Positions 8,780-18,365 are shown, counted from the first letter of the stretch. The stretch: DNA of 64,000 bases from Clostridium pascui (GCF_016908015.1 NZ_JAFBDB010000002.1:186001-250000), one strand, 5' to 3'. Made by a program: numbers and translations. Notes: generated from the sequence alone by a model not told the origin.

Positions 8780-10003
8780 ATGAATAATAAAGTTAATAAC
8801 AATTGGAAAAGGATATTTTATACTATTTCAGCGGGACAGGCATTTTCATTGCTTGGAAGTTCAATGGTACAGTTTGCTATTATATGGTGGTTAACTGTTA
8901 AAACTAATTCAGCTGTGGTATTATCTGCGGCATCTATTGCTGGTTTTCTACCACACGCAATACTTGGGCCTTTTATTGGAGCGCTAGTAGATAGACACAG
9001 TAGAAAAGCAGTAATGATAGCGGCAGACCTTACTATTGCAGCAGCTACTTCAGTACTGATTATGTTCTTTTTTATTGGAGAACCATCAGTATGGGTAATA
9101 TATTTAATTCTTACTGTTAGATCTCTTGGCAGCGCTTTTCACATGCCAGCAATGCAGGCGTCTATTCCTATGATTGTTCCTGAAGAGAGATTGACTTCAG
9201 CTTCAGGAGTTACTCAGCTTATACAATCAGCATCGTACGCATTAGGACCAGCACTTGCAGCGCTTATGCTTGGTGTGTTTTCAATTGAGTATGTAATGAT
9301 GATAGATATATTGGGAGCAGTTATAGCAACTATTACACTTTTAGTAGTTAGCATACCTAATCCTAAAAAAAGTATTGAAGATAGTGAAAACATTGGTATG
9401 TTAAAAGAGGTATTACATGGAGTTAAGACACTAAGAGGTTATAAAGGATTATTCATTCTTACTGTTATTTCATCTATTTATATGATTATATATATTCCTG
9501 TAGGCTCTCTATTTCCATTAATGGTTAGGGGACATTTTCAAGGAGGAGCTTTTGAGGCAAGTGCTGTGGAGGTAGCTTTTGCTCTGGGAATGTTTCTAGG
9601 GTCTATAGTACTTGGAGCAATAGGCGATAAGCTTAAAAAGGATTTTATAATTAGCATATCAATATTACTTATGGGGGTGGCCCTAGTAATATCTGGATGC
9701 CTACCGAGTTCAGGTTTTATAACTTTTGTGATATTATCAGCGATTATGGGATTAAGTGCCCCTTTATTTTCTGGAGCATACATGGCATTACTTCAAAGCA
9801 AAGTTGACCCTAGTGTATTAGGAAGAGTTATGGGTGTTGTTAATAGTATGATGCTGTTTGCTACACCTTTAGGGTTATTAATTGCAGGACCTGGAGCAGA
9901 GAAGTTGGGTATTGCTAGATGGTTTTTGATATCAGGGATAATGATAGCTATTTTAGCTGTTATTTGTAAGCTTAATCCTAGTATAAAAACTATAGAAGAT
10001 TAA
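8780..10003 (+). CDS. Mef-like major facilitator efflux pump
   Basis: A 407-residue MFS transporter with about twelve hydrophobic segments. The N-terminus NNNWKRIFYTISAGQAFSLL and loop GALVDRHSRKAVMIAADL closely follow the layout of macrolide efflux proteins Mef(A)/Mef(E), including the D-R-H-x-R-K loop between helices 2 and 3. It is predicted to export a hydrophobic drug by proton antiport. The ATG at 8780 has AAGGAG seven bases upstream; earlier in-frame starts do not. The gene ends at a strong terminator (10052-10096). The upstream short ORF with an RLR motif supports macrolide control, but substrate is inferred from family resemblance only. Confidence 0.75.
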   Translation: MNNKVNNNWKRIFYTISAGQAFSLLGSSMVQFAIIWWLTVKTNSAVVLSAASIAGFLPHAILGPFIGALVDRHSRKAVMIAADLTIAAATSVLIMFFFIGEPSVWVIYLILTVRSLGSAFHMPAMQASIPMIVPEERLTSASGVTQLIQSASYALGPALAALMLGVFSIEYVMMIDILGAVIATITLLVVSIPNPKKSIEDSENIGMLKEVLHGVKTLRGYKGLFILTVISSIYMIIYIPVGSLFPLMVRGHFQGGAFEASAVEVAFALGMFLGSIVLGAIGDKLKKDFIISISILLMGVALVISGCLPSSGFITFVILSAIMGLSAPLFSGAYMALLQSKVDPSVLGRVMGVVNSMMLFATPLGLLIAGPGAEKLGIARWFLISGIMIAILAVICKLNPSIKTIED

Positions 10004-10051
10004 TTTTGTCTTAACAATTAAATTTTAATTATTAAGCTTTAATTATTAAGT

Positions 10052-10096
10052 AAGGGCTGTTTCAAAATAATTATACTATTATTTTGAGACAGCCTT
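10052..10096 (+). terminator. Rho-independent terminator after Mef-like gene
   Basis: Long stem: AAGG(G)CTGTTTCAAAATAAT pairs with ATTATTTTGAGACAGCCTT around a 6-nt loop, followed by a mixed T-rich tail. It separates the efflux pump from the lantibiotic-type ABC operon. Confidence 0.75.
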
Positions 10097-10273
10097 CTTT
10101 TCTATAAAAAACCTGAGTACCTTCAAAGTTTTGCAGGTTTGCAATTTCACAAAACATAAGGCAGGAACGGTAGAAAAATTAAGGTGAAATTAAGGATACC
10201 TAAATTTAGAGTTAATTTGGGGCTTATATAATTATAAGTAGTTAGAAGTAATTAACTTTAGGGGGTATTAAGG

Positions 10274-11179
10274 ATGAGTGAATTCATTATTGAAACAAAT
10301 AACTTAACAAAAGAATTTAATAAGTTTACAGCAGTAAAGGATGTAAGTTTAAAAGTACCTAAAGGTGCTTTATATGGTTTTTTAGGTCCCAATGGGGCTG
10401 GGAAATCAACTACTATACGTATGCTTTTAGATTTAATGAAACCTACGAAGGGTACAGTGCATATTTTTAATAAGGATATAAGAAACCATCGCATGGATAT
10501 ATTAAGAAAGGTAGGAGCAATGGTAGAGTCACCTTCATATTATGAAAATTTAACAGCCTATGAGAATCTAGAGATAACAAGAAAAATTCTACAAGTAGAT
10601 AAAAAGGAAATTGATAAAGCTTTAGAAATAGTGAATTTATCTAAGTGGAGAAATAAAAGAGTTAAAAACTTTTCCCTTGGTATGAAACAGAGATTGGGCA
10701 TTGCTCAAGCGTTAATAGGAGATAGAGAACTTCTAATACTGGACGAGCCTACGAATGGACTTGATCCTGCAGGAGTAAGAGAAATTAGAAATTTAATAAT
10801 CAGCTTGCCGGAAACTATGGGAGTTACTGTATTAATTAGTAGCCATATTTTAAGTGAAATTGAATTGATAGCAGACCATGTAGGAATTATACGGAAAGGA
10901 AGTTTATTATTTCAAGGAACTTTAGAAGAACTAAAGACAAAGGGAAATAGGGAAATTGCCATTAAAGCAAAGCCGCTTAAAGAAGTAGAAAATTTCTTGA
11001 GGGGAAAAGGCATTTCTGCAAATAATAGGGAAGGAACACTTTATATTCCTAGGAGAAACATAGACATAGAAGAATTAAATAAGACATTGGTATTATCTGG
11101 GTATGGAGTTTCTCATTTAAGTGAATGTGAAAAAAACTTGGAAGAAATATTCTTAGAATTAACAGGGGGCATAGAATAA
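10274..11179 (+). CDS. Lantibiotic/bacitracin-type ABC transporter ATPase (CprA/BcrA-like)
   Basis: A 301-residue ABC ATPase. Walker A is GPNGAGKSTT (about residues 39-48), the signature is FSLGMKQRLGIAQAL, Walker B is LLILDEPTNGLD, and the switch histidine is in SSHILSEIE. An extra C-terminal domain of about 90 residues is typical of BcrA/LanF proteins, which protect the cell from lantibiotics and cell-wall peptides. It begins a five-gene block: ATPase, two ABC-2 permeases, response regulator and kinase. That order is like cprABC with its regulators in Clostridioides and nisFEG-type immunity sets. GGGGGTATTAAGG precedes the ATG. Its stop overlaps the next ATG by one base. Confidence 0.85.
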   Translation: MSEFIIETNNLTKEFNKFTAVKDVSLKVPKGALYGFLGPNGAGKSTTIRMLLDLMKPTKGTVHIFNKDIRNHRMDILRKVGAMVESPSYYENLTAYENLEITRKILQVDKKEIDKALEIVNLSKWRNKRVKNFSLGMKQRLGIAQALIGDRELLILDEPTNGLDPAGVREIRNLIISLPETMGVTVLISSHILSEIELIADHVGIIRKGSLLFQGTLEELKTKGNREIAIKAKPLKEVENFLRGKGISANNREGTLYIPRRNIDIEELNKTLVLSGYGVSHLSECEKNLEEIFLELTGGIE

Positions 11180-11922
11180 TGAGGGAATTTTGTCAACTAT
11201 TAAAAGGGGAATTTTTAAAACAAAGAAAAAGCTTTACCTGGGCTATAGCTATTTTAACACCTGTGCTAGCAGCAGGACTTACATTTATTAACCTTTTTAT
11301 TCGATATGATTACCTTATGAGTCTAGAAGCTAATAAAGGTGCAAGCCCTTGGAATATGTTATTATTACAACATCACTTTATATGGTTCTTGCTTTTTTCC
11401 TTAGTGGTTACGATTTTTGCGTCCATGGTGAATTATATAGAATATAAATCTAATAGTTGGAAAAACACATTGGCACTTCCAGTTTCAAGAAACAAAGTAT
11501 ACTTATCAAAATGGTTTTTAGTATATATATTGAGTATTATAATGATATTTTTTAATGGGATTCTTTTAGTAATTGTAGGTAAAATATTAGGATTTCGCGA
11601 AGCTGTGGATTTAACGCTAATTTTAAAATATGAACTTTATCAGATGGCGGCTGTTACTAGCTTGATAAGTCTTCAATGTTTTATAAGTGCTGAGATAAGT
11701 AATACCAATATTTCTCTAACTATAGGAGCTGTAGGGGTAGCATCTTCCATGTTTTTTGCACAGTCAAAGATCATGTCTAAACTAATTCCCTATGCACATA
11801 TAATCTATTCTCTTCCAGATTCTACTATAGATAATACAATTACTCTGCAATATGGTCTTAGCTTTGGAATAGTTTTTTTGATAATAGGAACTTTTTTCTT
11901 TAACAAAAAAGAAATATGTTAG
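11179..11922 (+). CDS. ABC-2 permease, lantibiotic-immunity type (first)
   Basis: A 247-residue membrane protein with six predicted helices and a basic N-terminus (LLKGEFLKQRKSF), typical of LanE/LanG-type ABC-2 permeases. The large first loop (about 45-70) and the ALPVSRNKVYLSKW segment after helix 2 are family hallmarks. It overlaps the ATPase gene by one base (TAATG) and the next permease follows directly, so the two permeases probably form a heterodimer on the ATPase. Predicted to remove antimicrobial peptides from the membrane. Confidence 0.8.
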   Translation: MREFCQLLKGEFLKQRKSFTWAIAILTPVLAAGLTFINLFIRYDYLMSLEANKGASPWNMLLLQHHFIWFLLFSLVVTIFASMVNYIEYKSNSWKNTLALPVSRNKVYLSKWFLVYILSIIMIFFNGILLVIVGKILGFREAVDLTLILKYELYQMAAVTSLISLQCFISAEISNTNISLTIGAVGVASSMFFAQSKIMSKLIPYAHIIYSLPDSTIDNTITLQYGLSFGIVFLIIGTFFFNKKEIC

Positions 11923-11933
11923 GGGTGAATCGT

Positions 11934-12668
11934 ATGAAGGATATATTTGAGATAGAAATTTTAAAATTAAAGAATTCTAAAATACTTAGTATTGTTATTT
12001 TAGCACCTATATTTATGGTAGTTCAAGGAGCTCTAAATTTAATTAGATACTATAATTTGTTTACAGGAAAGGGGCAAGATGTTTGGAAGCAGCTCTATAG
12101 TCAAAGCATGATCTTTTATGTAGGAGTTCTTCTCCCAGTCTTAGTAAGTATAGTCATGACTTTAATGGCTAGAATAGAAAATGCTAATGGGAGTTGGAAA
12201 CATTATTTAAGTTTACCAGTAAAAAAAGAAAAGATATATGGAATAAAGTTTATTATTGGCTGTGGACTTGTTTTTATAAACATAGCAGTGTTGATTGTAA
12301 GTATGATAATAGCAGGAAAAGTTATTGGAATCCAGGGACATATGCCCTATAATATGATTCTTATACAACCTATGGCTGTCTATGTATCATCTCTGCCTAT
12401 TATGGCTATTCTTTATGTTTTAAGCATTAGGTTTTCACATATGGCTCTTCCCTTGGGAGTTGGCATCGGGTTAAGTATACCAGCTATGATAGTGGCTAAC
12501 TCCAAGTTTTGGATGTTTTACCCTTGGACTTATCCTATTATGGCAGGTTTAGGAGGAGATATGGATACTTTTAGTAAGGGGAATATAGTATATAAGATTA
12601 GTTTTATATTTCTGATTATAGTATTTAGTTTTGGATATGTTAGGTTTAAAAAGAAAGATGTTGCTTAA
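11934..12668 (+). CDS. ABC-2 permease, lantibiotic-immunity type (second)
   Basis: A 244-residue paralogue-like partner of the preceding permease: short cytoplasmic N-terminus (MKDIFEIEILKLKNSK), six hydrophobic segments, and the matching SLPVKKEKIYGIKF segment after helix 2. The ATG at 11934 is preferred to one at 11916 (which overlaps the previous gene) because GGGGTGA ends five bases before it. Forms the second half of the predicted transporter channel. Confidence 0.8.
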   Translation: MKDIFEIEILKLKNSKILSIVILAPIFMVVQGALNLIRYYNLFTGKGQDVWKQLYSQSMIFYVGVLLPVLVSIVMTLMARIENANGSWKHYLSLPVKKEKIYGIKFIIGCGLVFINIAVLIVSMIIAGKVIGIQGHMPYNMILIQPMAVYVSSLPIMAILYVLSIRFSHMALPLGVGIGLSIPAMIVANSKFWMFYPWTYPIMAGLGGDMDTFSKGNIVYKISFIFLIIVFSFGYVRFKKKDVA

Positions 12669-12748
12669 ATATGTAAATTCCTTAAAAACCATAACAAAGT
12701 TGCTCACAGTTATTGTATAATGGGCAGTAGTAGGAGGTGAGATCTTTG

Positions 12749-13480
12749 ATGGATATGTACATGACAAGTATGGGTGATAAGAAAATACTATTAGTAGACG
12801 ACGAAGTTGATATATTAAATTTATTAGAGACTGTTCTTTTAAAAGAAAGCTTCGAAAAAATTTATAAAGCTGTTTGTGGTCATGAAGCTATTGAAATATG
12901 CAGAGAAGTGAAACCTGATATTATAATTTTAGACATTATGATGCCAGATATTGATGGTTTTGAAGTATGTAGAAGATTAAGGCAAATTACCTTAGTGCCT
13001 ATCATTTTTTTATCAGCTAGGACTGAGGATGTAGATAAGCTTTTAGGATTAGGAATTGGTGGGGATGATTACATTACTAAGCCTTTTAGTCCAAAAGAAG
13101 TAGCCTTTCGTGTTAAAGCTCATTTTAGAAGAAATGAGTACATGGCTATAGAGAATCAAATTAAGGGAAAAAGTATAATAAGTTTTGGGGATATTGAAAT
13201 CCATGAAGAAAAGGGGGAAGTTAAAAAGTCAGGAATATCTGTAACTTTAACAGCTAAGGAGTATAGTCTTTTATTGTATTTAGCCAAAAATCCTAATCAA
13301 ATTTTAAGCAAAAATAAAATATTTCAGCAAGTATGGGGAGACGATTTTCAAGGTTACGATAATACTTTAATGGTTCATATTAGACATCTTCGTCAAAAAA
13401 TAGAGGATGATTCAGCTAACCCTAAGTATATTATTACGGTAAAAGGCTTAGGGTATAAGCTCATTATAGGGGATAAGTAA
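12749..13480 (+). CDS. OmpR/PhoB-family response regulator for lantibiotic-type transporter
   Basis: A 243-residue response regulator. The receiver domain has acidic residues VDDE, phospho-acceptor about D62 (ILDIMMPDIDGFEV) and the KPFSPKE switch lysine. The C-terminal winged helix ends RHLRQKIED...VKGLGYKL, the Trans_reg_C signature. The ATG at 12749 follows AGGAGGTGA by eight bases; an upstream GTG at 12737 overlaps that Shine-Dalgarno and is less likely. Placed between the CprABC-like transporter and its kinase, it probably induces the transporter in response to peptide. Confidence 0.85.
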   Translation: MDMYMTSMGDKKILLVDDEVDILNLLETVLLKESFEKIYKAVCGHEAIEICREVKPDIIILDIMMPDIDGFEVCRRLRQITLVPIIFLSARTEDVDKLLGLGIGGDDYITKPFSPKEVAFRVKAHFRRNEYMAIENQIKGKSIISFGDIEIHEEKGEVKKSGISVTLTAKEYSLLLYLAKNPNQILSKNKIFQQVWGDDFQGYDNTLMVHIRHLRQKIEDDSANPKYIITVKGLGYKLIIGDK

Positions 13481-13481
13481 A

Positions 13482-14879
13482 ATGAAACGAAAAATTTTAC
13501 TGCGGTTTTTATTAATAATTGTATTGTCTGTAATTATTATTTTGAATATCAGCATGTTTGTGCAGTATAAATTTTTGGTTGAAAGTCAAAATGGTGATGA
13601 GAAATGGAGTTATGTAAAAAATTTTTCTTTGAATTTTCAGCAGTATATTGTGCAAAAGGATGGTAAGCCTATAGTAACTGAAGCTGGAATTAGGGAACTC
13701 CATATTCGAAGTGCTTGGATTCAGATTTTAGATGAGGAAGGATACGAAGTCTATAATTTGAGGAAACCCAAGGAAGCTTTAAGCCATTATGCTCCGAGCC
13801 AAATGGTCTATTACAATATTTATTCTGGAGCTATAAAAGATTATACAATTTATTCCGGAACAGCTAAAATAAATAATTATAGATGGAGCTATATTATAGG
13901 TTTTCCAATGAATAAAGTTGCTAAATATATTTTTGAATTTTCACCAGAAAAAATAAAAACTAATATATTTAAAGCATTGATTTGTCTGTTAATAGTTCCA
14001 ATCATGGTATTTATAGTTACTGGGTATATTTTTGGCAGGAATATTGCTAATCCAATTATACATATCATTAAAGGTATAGGACAATTATCAAAGGGTGAAT
14101 ATGATAAAAAGTACGCTGAAAAAGGCTTATATAAAGAAGTTTATAGTAGTTTTAACAATTTATCCAGTATACTAAAAACTAATGAGGTTGAACGCGGCAA
14201 CATAGAAAAAATGAGAGAAGAGTGGATTCAGAACTTGTCCCATGATCTAAAAACTCCTCTGGCTTCTATTAAGGGGTATGGAGAGCTGATAGCTGACGAA
14301 GAATATGCTTTAACAGCGGGGGAAATAAAAAAATATTCTCATATAATTCAAGAAAAAGCTCAATATATGGAGAAGTTACTGGAGGATCTAAAGCTAACTC
14401 AAGTTTTGAAAAGAGGATTGATACCAATAAATAGTAAAGATAAGGACCTTGTAGAATTGTTGAGGGATATTACTATTGATGTGTTAAATAACCCACAATA
14501 TCAAAAAAGAGAAATACAGTTTAACTCAAACAAGGAACAGATTATTTTTTCTTTTGATAAATCTCTGCTGCAAAGGGCTTTTACAAACCTTATTTACAAT
14601 GCTATAGTTCACAATGATGAAAATGCCAGGATTATTATTAATATAGATAAAAGAGACAAAATTTATGTTGAAATAGAGGATAATGGGAGGGGCATTTCAA
14701 AGGAAGATCTAGACAATCTCTTTGAAAGATATTATAGGGGAACAAGTACAGGGGAAAGCCATAAAGGTTCAGGACTTGGAATGAATATAGCTAAGCAAAT
14801 AATTGAAGTTCATGGCGGAACAATAAATGTAGAAAGTACTTTAGCAGTTGGAACAAAGATTACTGTAGTATTGTCATGA
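13482..14879 (+). CDS. Sensor histidine kinase for lantibiotic-type transporter
   Basis: A 465-residue membrane kinase. Helix 1 spans about residues 7-28, an extracellular sensor domain of about 130 residues follows, and helix 2 (about 164-184) leads into HAMP. HisKA carries about H254 in LSHDLKTPLASIKGYGE. The HATPase has N box NLIYNAIVHN, G1 DNGRGIS and G2 GSGLGMNIAKQ. The gene starts one base after the response-regulator stop. The extracellular domain is larger than in Bce-type kinases, fitting direct ligand sensing as in CprK/NisK. Ligand unknown. Confidence 0.85.
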   Translation: MKRKILLRFLLIIVLSVIIILNISMFVQYKFLVESQNGDEKWSYVKNFSLNFQQYIVQKDGKPIVTEAGIRELHIRSAWIQILDEEGYEVYNLRKPKEALSHYAPSQMVYYNIYSGAIKDYTIYSGTAKINNYRWSYIIGFPMNKVAKYIFEFSPEKIKTNIFKALICLLIVPIMVFIVTGYIFGRNIANPIIHIIKGIGQLSKGEYDKKYAEKGLYKEVYSSFNNLSSILKTNEVERGNIEKMREEWIQNLSHDLKTPLASIKGYGELIADEEYALTAGEIKKYSHIIQEKAQYMEKLLEDLKLTQVLKRGLIPINSKDKDLVELLRDITIDVLNNPQYQKREIQFNSNKEQIIFSFDKSLLQRAFTNLIYNAIVHNDENARIIINIDKRDKIYVEIEDNGRGISKEDLDNLFERYYRGTSTGESHKGSGLGMNIAKQIIEVHGGTINVESTLAVGTKITVVLS

Positions 14880-14924
14880 GATTGTAAGAAGTGTAATTTA
14901 TAATTTAGATTGTGGCATCAAGTG

Positions 14925-15110
14925 ATTCTTAGACTCAGGTGGAGTTTGCTTATAAAGAATACTTATCTCCAGCTGAGTCTTAGAAGAACTTATCCAGGGG
15001 CGTATCAGCCGTTATGCACAGCATAAGAACTCTAACTGACTGAAGTCAAAGAGTTCTAATATCTCCCACCTAAGAAGATGGGAGTATTACGGATGGTTGC
15101 CATCGGATAA
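14925..15110 (+). ncRNA. Highly structured non-coding segment, IS605-right-end / omega-RNA-like
   Basis: A gene-free stretch packed with consecutive hairpins. 14931-14980 has arms AGACTCAG/CTGAGTCT plus GGAG/CTCC. 15012-15026 is TTATGC/GCATAA. 15026-15057 is AGAACTCT/AGAGTTCT with a nested GACT/AGTC. 15063-15084 is CTCCCA/TGGGAG, and 15092-15104 is GATGG/CCATC. Such a run of GC-richer stems in AT-rich DNA implies a folded RNA or single-strand DNA. The arrangement resembles, from memory, right ends of clostridial IS200/IS605 elements that encode TnpB guide RNAs. No TnpA/TnpB ORF is nearby, so it would be a solo end or a mobile miniature. It could also be a leader of the Bce-like operon that starts at 15145. 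Confidence 0.45.
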
Positions 15111-15144
15111 AGCTGCAATCTAATTTTTTTGGAGATGATTTATT

Positions 15145-15822
15145 ATGAGTATATTAAAAACAGAACAATTAAAAAAATATTATGGAAAAGAGCCCAATAT
15201 AGTTAAAGCACTTGATGATGTAAGTGTTGAAATAAATGAAGGAGAATTTATATCCGTTGTTGGAACATCTGGAAGCGGCAAAAGTACACTTTTGCACATG
15301 CTTGGTGGACTTGATAGAGCAACAAGTGGAAGTGTAGAGGTAAGTAGTAAAAATATATTTTCAATGAATGATGAACAGCTTACTGTATTTCGACGCAGAA
15401 ATATTGGATTTGTGTTTCAAAACTATAATCTTGTGCCCATATTGAATGTATATGAAAATATTACTTTACCAATAGAACTCGATGGTGGGATGATTGATAG
15501 GGGTTTCCTGGAAGAGATTATAAATACTTTAGGGCTTGAGAGCAAGCTAAGGAACATGCCCAATAATCTTTCAGGAGGACAACAGCAGCGTGTAGCAATA
15601 GCAAGGGCATTAGCAACTAAGCCAGCAATCATACTTGCAGATGAACCTACAGGGAATCTTGACAGTAAAACAGGTATGGAAGTTATTGGACTTTTAAAAA
15701 TGACAAGTAGGAAATTTAATCAAACCATAGTTATGATAACTCACAATGAAGAAATTGCTCAGTTAGCGGACAGGATAATTCGTATTGAAGATGGTAAGAT
15801 AGTCGGAGGTACATGTATATGA
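15145..15822 (+). CDS. BceA-type ABC transporter ATPase (peptide-antibiotic resistance)
   Basis: A 225-residue MacB/BceA-like ATPase. Walker A is GTSGSGKSTL (about residues 38-47), Q-loop VFQNYNLVP, signature LSGGQQQRVAIARAL, Walker B ILADEPTGNLD and switch MITHNEEIA. It is followed with a 4-base overlap by a large FtsX-type permease, then by an OmpR-type regulator and a small kinase, the classic BceAB-RS order. Such modules free lipid II-cycle intermediates from bacitracin and related peptides. GGAGATGATTT precedes the ATG. Confidence 0.88.
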   Translation: MSILKTEQLKKYYGKEPNIVKALDDVSVEINEGEFISVVGTSGSGKSTLLHMLGGLDRATSGSVEVSSKNIFSMNDEQLTVFRRRNIGFVFQNYNLVPILNVYENITLPIELDGGMIDRGFLEEIINTLGLESKLRNMPNNLSGGQQQRVAIARALATKPAIILADEPTGNLDSKTGMEVIGLLKMTSRKFNQTIVMITHNEEIAQLADRIIRIEDGKIVGGTCI

Positions 15823-18287
15823 AATTTGAGAATAATAATAAAGCTATAATAAATAAACTAACAAGAAAAAGCATAAAGGGAAATAAATTAAGGAATATTT
15901 TTGTAATTACTGCAATAGCGCTAACAACAATTTTATTTACAGCTTTATTTACCATAGGCATGGGTATGGCAAATTCAATGGAGCAGCAGTCCATGAGACA
16001 AGCAGGGGGGTATGCTCATGGAACATTTAAAGAGTTAACAAGAGAAGAATTTGACAATATAAAAGATAATTCACTTATAAAAGAATTAGGTTATTCAATT
16101 ATGGTAAGTATGGGAGAAAATAAAGAATTTATAAAGCATCATACTGAAGTTAGATATGCTACTGATAACCAAGCGAAAATGTGGTTTTCTTATCCCACGA
16201 AAGGAAAAATGCCCCAAAGAGAAAACGAAGCAGCAACGAGTACAACTGTCTTAGATTTATTAGGGGTACCACATGAAATAGGAGAAAAGATTACAATCCA
16301 ATATTACATTGGACAAGAGAAGATGTCTACAGAATTTGTTTTATCTGGATTTTGGCAAAGTGACAAGGCGTCTGGCGGGGATATGGTGTTTGTATCAAAT
16401 GAGTTTATAGACAAAAAACTGAAAAATGTAGAGATTTCCAATGACAGTAAGACAGGGCTTATCTTTGCAGATGTGATGTTTAAGAATAGTTTTAATATAA
16501 AAGAAAACATGGAAACAGTGCTTAAAAGTAGTGGGTATAGTAGTGATCAAAATTCACCAAACTTTATAGCAACGGGAGTAAACTGGTCATATATGTCCAC
16601 AAATTTTCAAATCGATATTCCAACTGTAACCGCAATTTTAGGTGCTACTCTTTTGATTGTTTTCACAGGATATTTAATTATTTACAATATATTTCAAATA
16701 TCTGTAATAAGAGATGTACGTTTCTATGGCTTATTAAAAACCATTGGAATGACTCCAAAGCAAATTAAAAAGTTTATTAAAAAGCAGGCATTAATGTTAT
16801 CTATTATAGGAATACCAATTGGACTTGGCGGTGGTTATGCAATTGGGAATATGCTCTTGATAACTATTATGAATACCTCCAACTTTAAAGAAAGCTATAA
16901 GTCATATAGTCCTCTTATTTTTATTGGTGCTGCCTTTTTTTCACTTATTACTGTATTTATTAGCTGCAGGAGGCCTGGTAAAATTGCATCAACGGTTTCT
17001 CCTGTGGAAGCCACAAAGTATATTGATGCTAATAATGAAGGTAAAACACATAAAAATTCCTTAAATGGTGGAAAAGTACACAGTATGGCTTTTTTTTATA
17101 TCTTAAGAAATAAGGGAAAAACTGCTGTGGTAATCATTTCAATATCCCTAAGTTTAATTCTTCTCAATTCTACATTCACGCTTACTAATGGTTTTGATAT
17201 GAATAAGTTTTTACAAAAGTTTGTAATAACCGATTTTATAGCAGGTAATGCAAACTACTTTAATGTAACTAAGACTTTTGAATCTGAGGATGATGTCATA
17301 TCAGAGGAGATGATTAATAAAATCTCTAGGCTTCAAGGCATAGAAGCTAATGGAAGAATTTATTATAATTTAGGAAATACTAGAACAAGGATTGATGATA
17401 AAGAAGCAACGGTGCAACTATATGGATTAGATGACTTCCCAATATCACAGCTTAATATATTTGAAGGAAATTTTGATTTAGAAAAATTTAAAACAGGAAA
17501 CTATATTATTGAGGGTGTAGGATCTGATGATAATGGTAAGATAAAATATGAAACAAGCAAATTTAATATAGGAGATAAGGTTACTATAACTCTTGATAAT
17601 AATATTACAAAAGAATATGAGGTTATGGCAAAGGCAGAGAATAAATATACTATGTCTGTAAGATACTCTTTTATGGATAACAATTGCATAATGTATCTGC
17701 CATCGGATAAATTTATAAGTGAAATAAAGAATCCTTTAACAATGACCTATGTGTTTAACGTGAAAGATGAGTATATAGAACAGACAGAAGGTTTCTTACA
17801 AGATTATACAAGAAAAATTGAACCTCAAATGGATTATGAATCAAAGCAAAAGTTTGTAGATGAATTTAAGGACTTACAAAACATGTTTTTAATAGTAGGT
17901 GGTACACTTAGCTTTATTATTGGGATAATTGGGATACTTAACTTTATAAATGCCATGTTAACGAGTATTATCTCGAGACGAAGAGAATTTGCTATGCTGC
18001 AAAGTATAGGTATGACAAATAAACAACTTAACAAAATGCTAATATTGGAGGGGCTTTTTTATGCACTAGCCACAATAGTTGTTTCAGTAATTTTAGGCAG
18101 CTTAGTATCACTAAGTATTGTTCAGTCCATAGGAAGTAGTTTATGGTTTTATAACTACAAGTTTGTAATATTTCCTATTTTAATTACAGCACCAATTTTA
18201 ATTTTTATATCAGTATTTGTGCCCTTTATTTCATATATAAGTGTAAATAAACAAAGCATTGTTGAAAGATTAAGAGAAGCAGAATAA
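15819..18287 (+). CDS. BceB-type FtsX-like permease
   Basis: An 822-residue permease: a helix near the N-terminus, an extracellular domain of about 200 residues, three helices (about 270-400) including the FtsX core (LIIYNIFQISVIRDVRFYGLLKTIGMT), a second large extracellular domain (about 440-680), and a final FtsX core with INAMLTSIISRRREFAMLQSIGMT. The duplicated FtsX architecture fits clostridial BceB relatives, although classic BceB has ten helices and one large loop. ATG 15819 overlaps the ATPase stop (ATGA) and is eight bases from GGAGGT. ATG 15813 is too close to it. Likely senses and removes peptide antibiotics together with the kinase. Confidence 0.85.
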   Translation: MKFENNNKAIINKLTRKSIKGNKLRNIFVITAIALTTILFTALFTIGMGMANSMEQQSMRQAGGYAHGTFKELTREEFDNIKDNSLIKELGYSIMVSMGENKEFIKHHTEVRYATDNQAKMWFSYPTKGKMPQRENEAATSTTVLDLLGVPHEIGEKITIQYYIGQEKMSTEFVLSGFWQSDKASGGDMVFVSNEFIDKKLKNVEISNDSKTGLIFADVMFKNSFNIKENMETVLKSSGYSSDQNSPNFIATGVNWSYMSTNFQIDIPTVTAILGATLLIVFTGYLIIYNIFQISVIRDVRFYGLLKTIGMTPKQIKKFIKKQALMLSIIGIPIGLGGGYAIGNMLLITIMNTSNFKESYKSYSPLIFIGAAFFSLITVFISCRRPGKIASTVSPVEATKYIDANNEGKTHKNSLNGGKVHSMAFFYILRNKGKTAVVIISISLSLILLNSTFTLTNGFDMNKFLQKFVITDFIAGNANYFNVTKTFESEDDVISEEMINKISRLQGIEANGRIYYNLGNTRTRIDDKEATVQLYGLDDFPISQLNIFEGNFDLEKFKTGNYIIEGVGSDDNGKIKYETSKFNIGDKVTITLDNNITKEYEVMAKAENKYTMSVRYSFMDNNCIMYLPSDKFISEIKNPLTMTYVFNVKDEYIEQTEGFLQDYTRKIEPQMDYESKQKFVDEFKDLQNMFLIVGGTLSFIIGIIGILNFINAMLTSIISRRREFAMLQSIGMTNKQLNKMLILEGLFYALATIVVSVILGSLVSLSIVQSIGSSLWFYNYKFVIFPILITAPILIFISVFVPFISYISVNKQSIVERLREAE

Positions 18288-18300
18288 GTTGCTAAATTAA

Positions 18301-18323
18301 GGATACATAGCATTTATGTATCC
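18301..18323 (+). other. Intercistronic stem-loop
   Basis: Perfect 9-bp arms GGATACATA and TATGTATCC around a 5-nt loop, between the Bce-type permease stop and the response regulator. It has no T-tract, so it may be a processing or stabilising hairpin, or an operator, rather than a terminator. Confidence 0.4.
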
Positions 18324-18365
18324 TCAATTAGTTGGTATAATATGTACATGATATGGGGTGATTTT

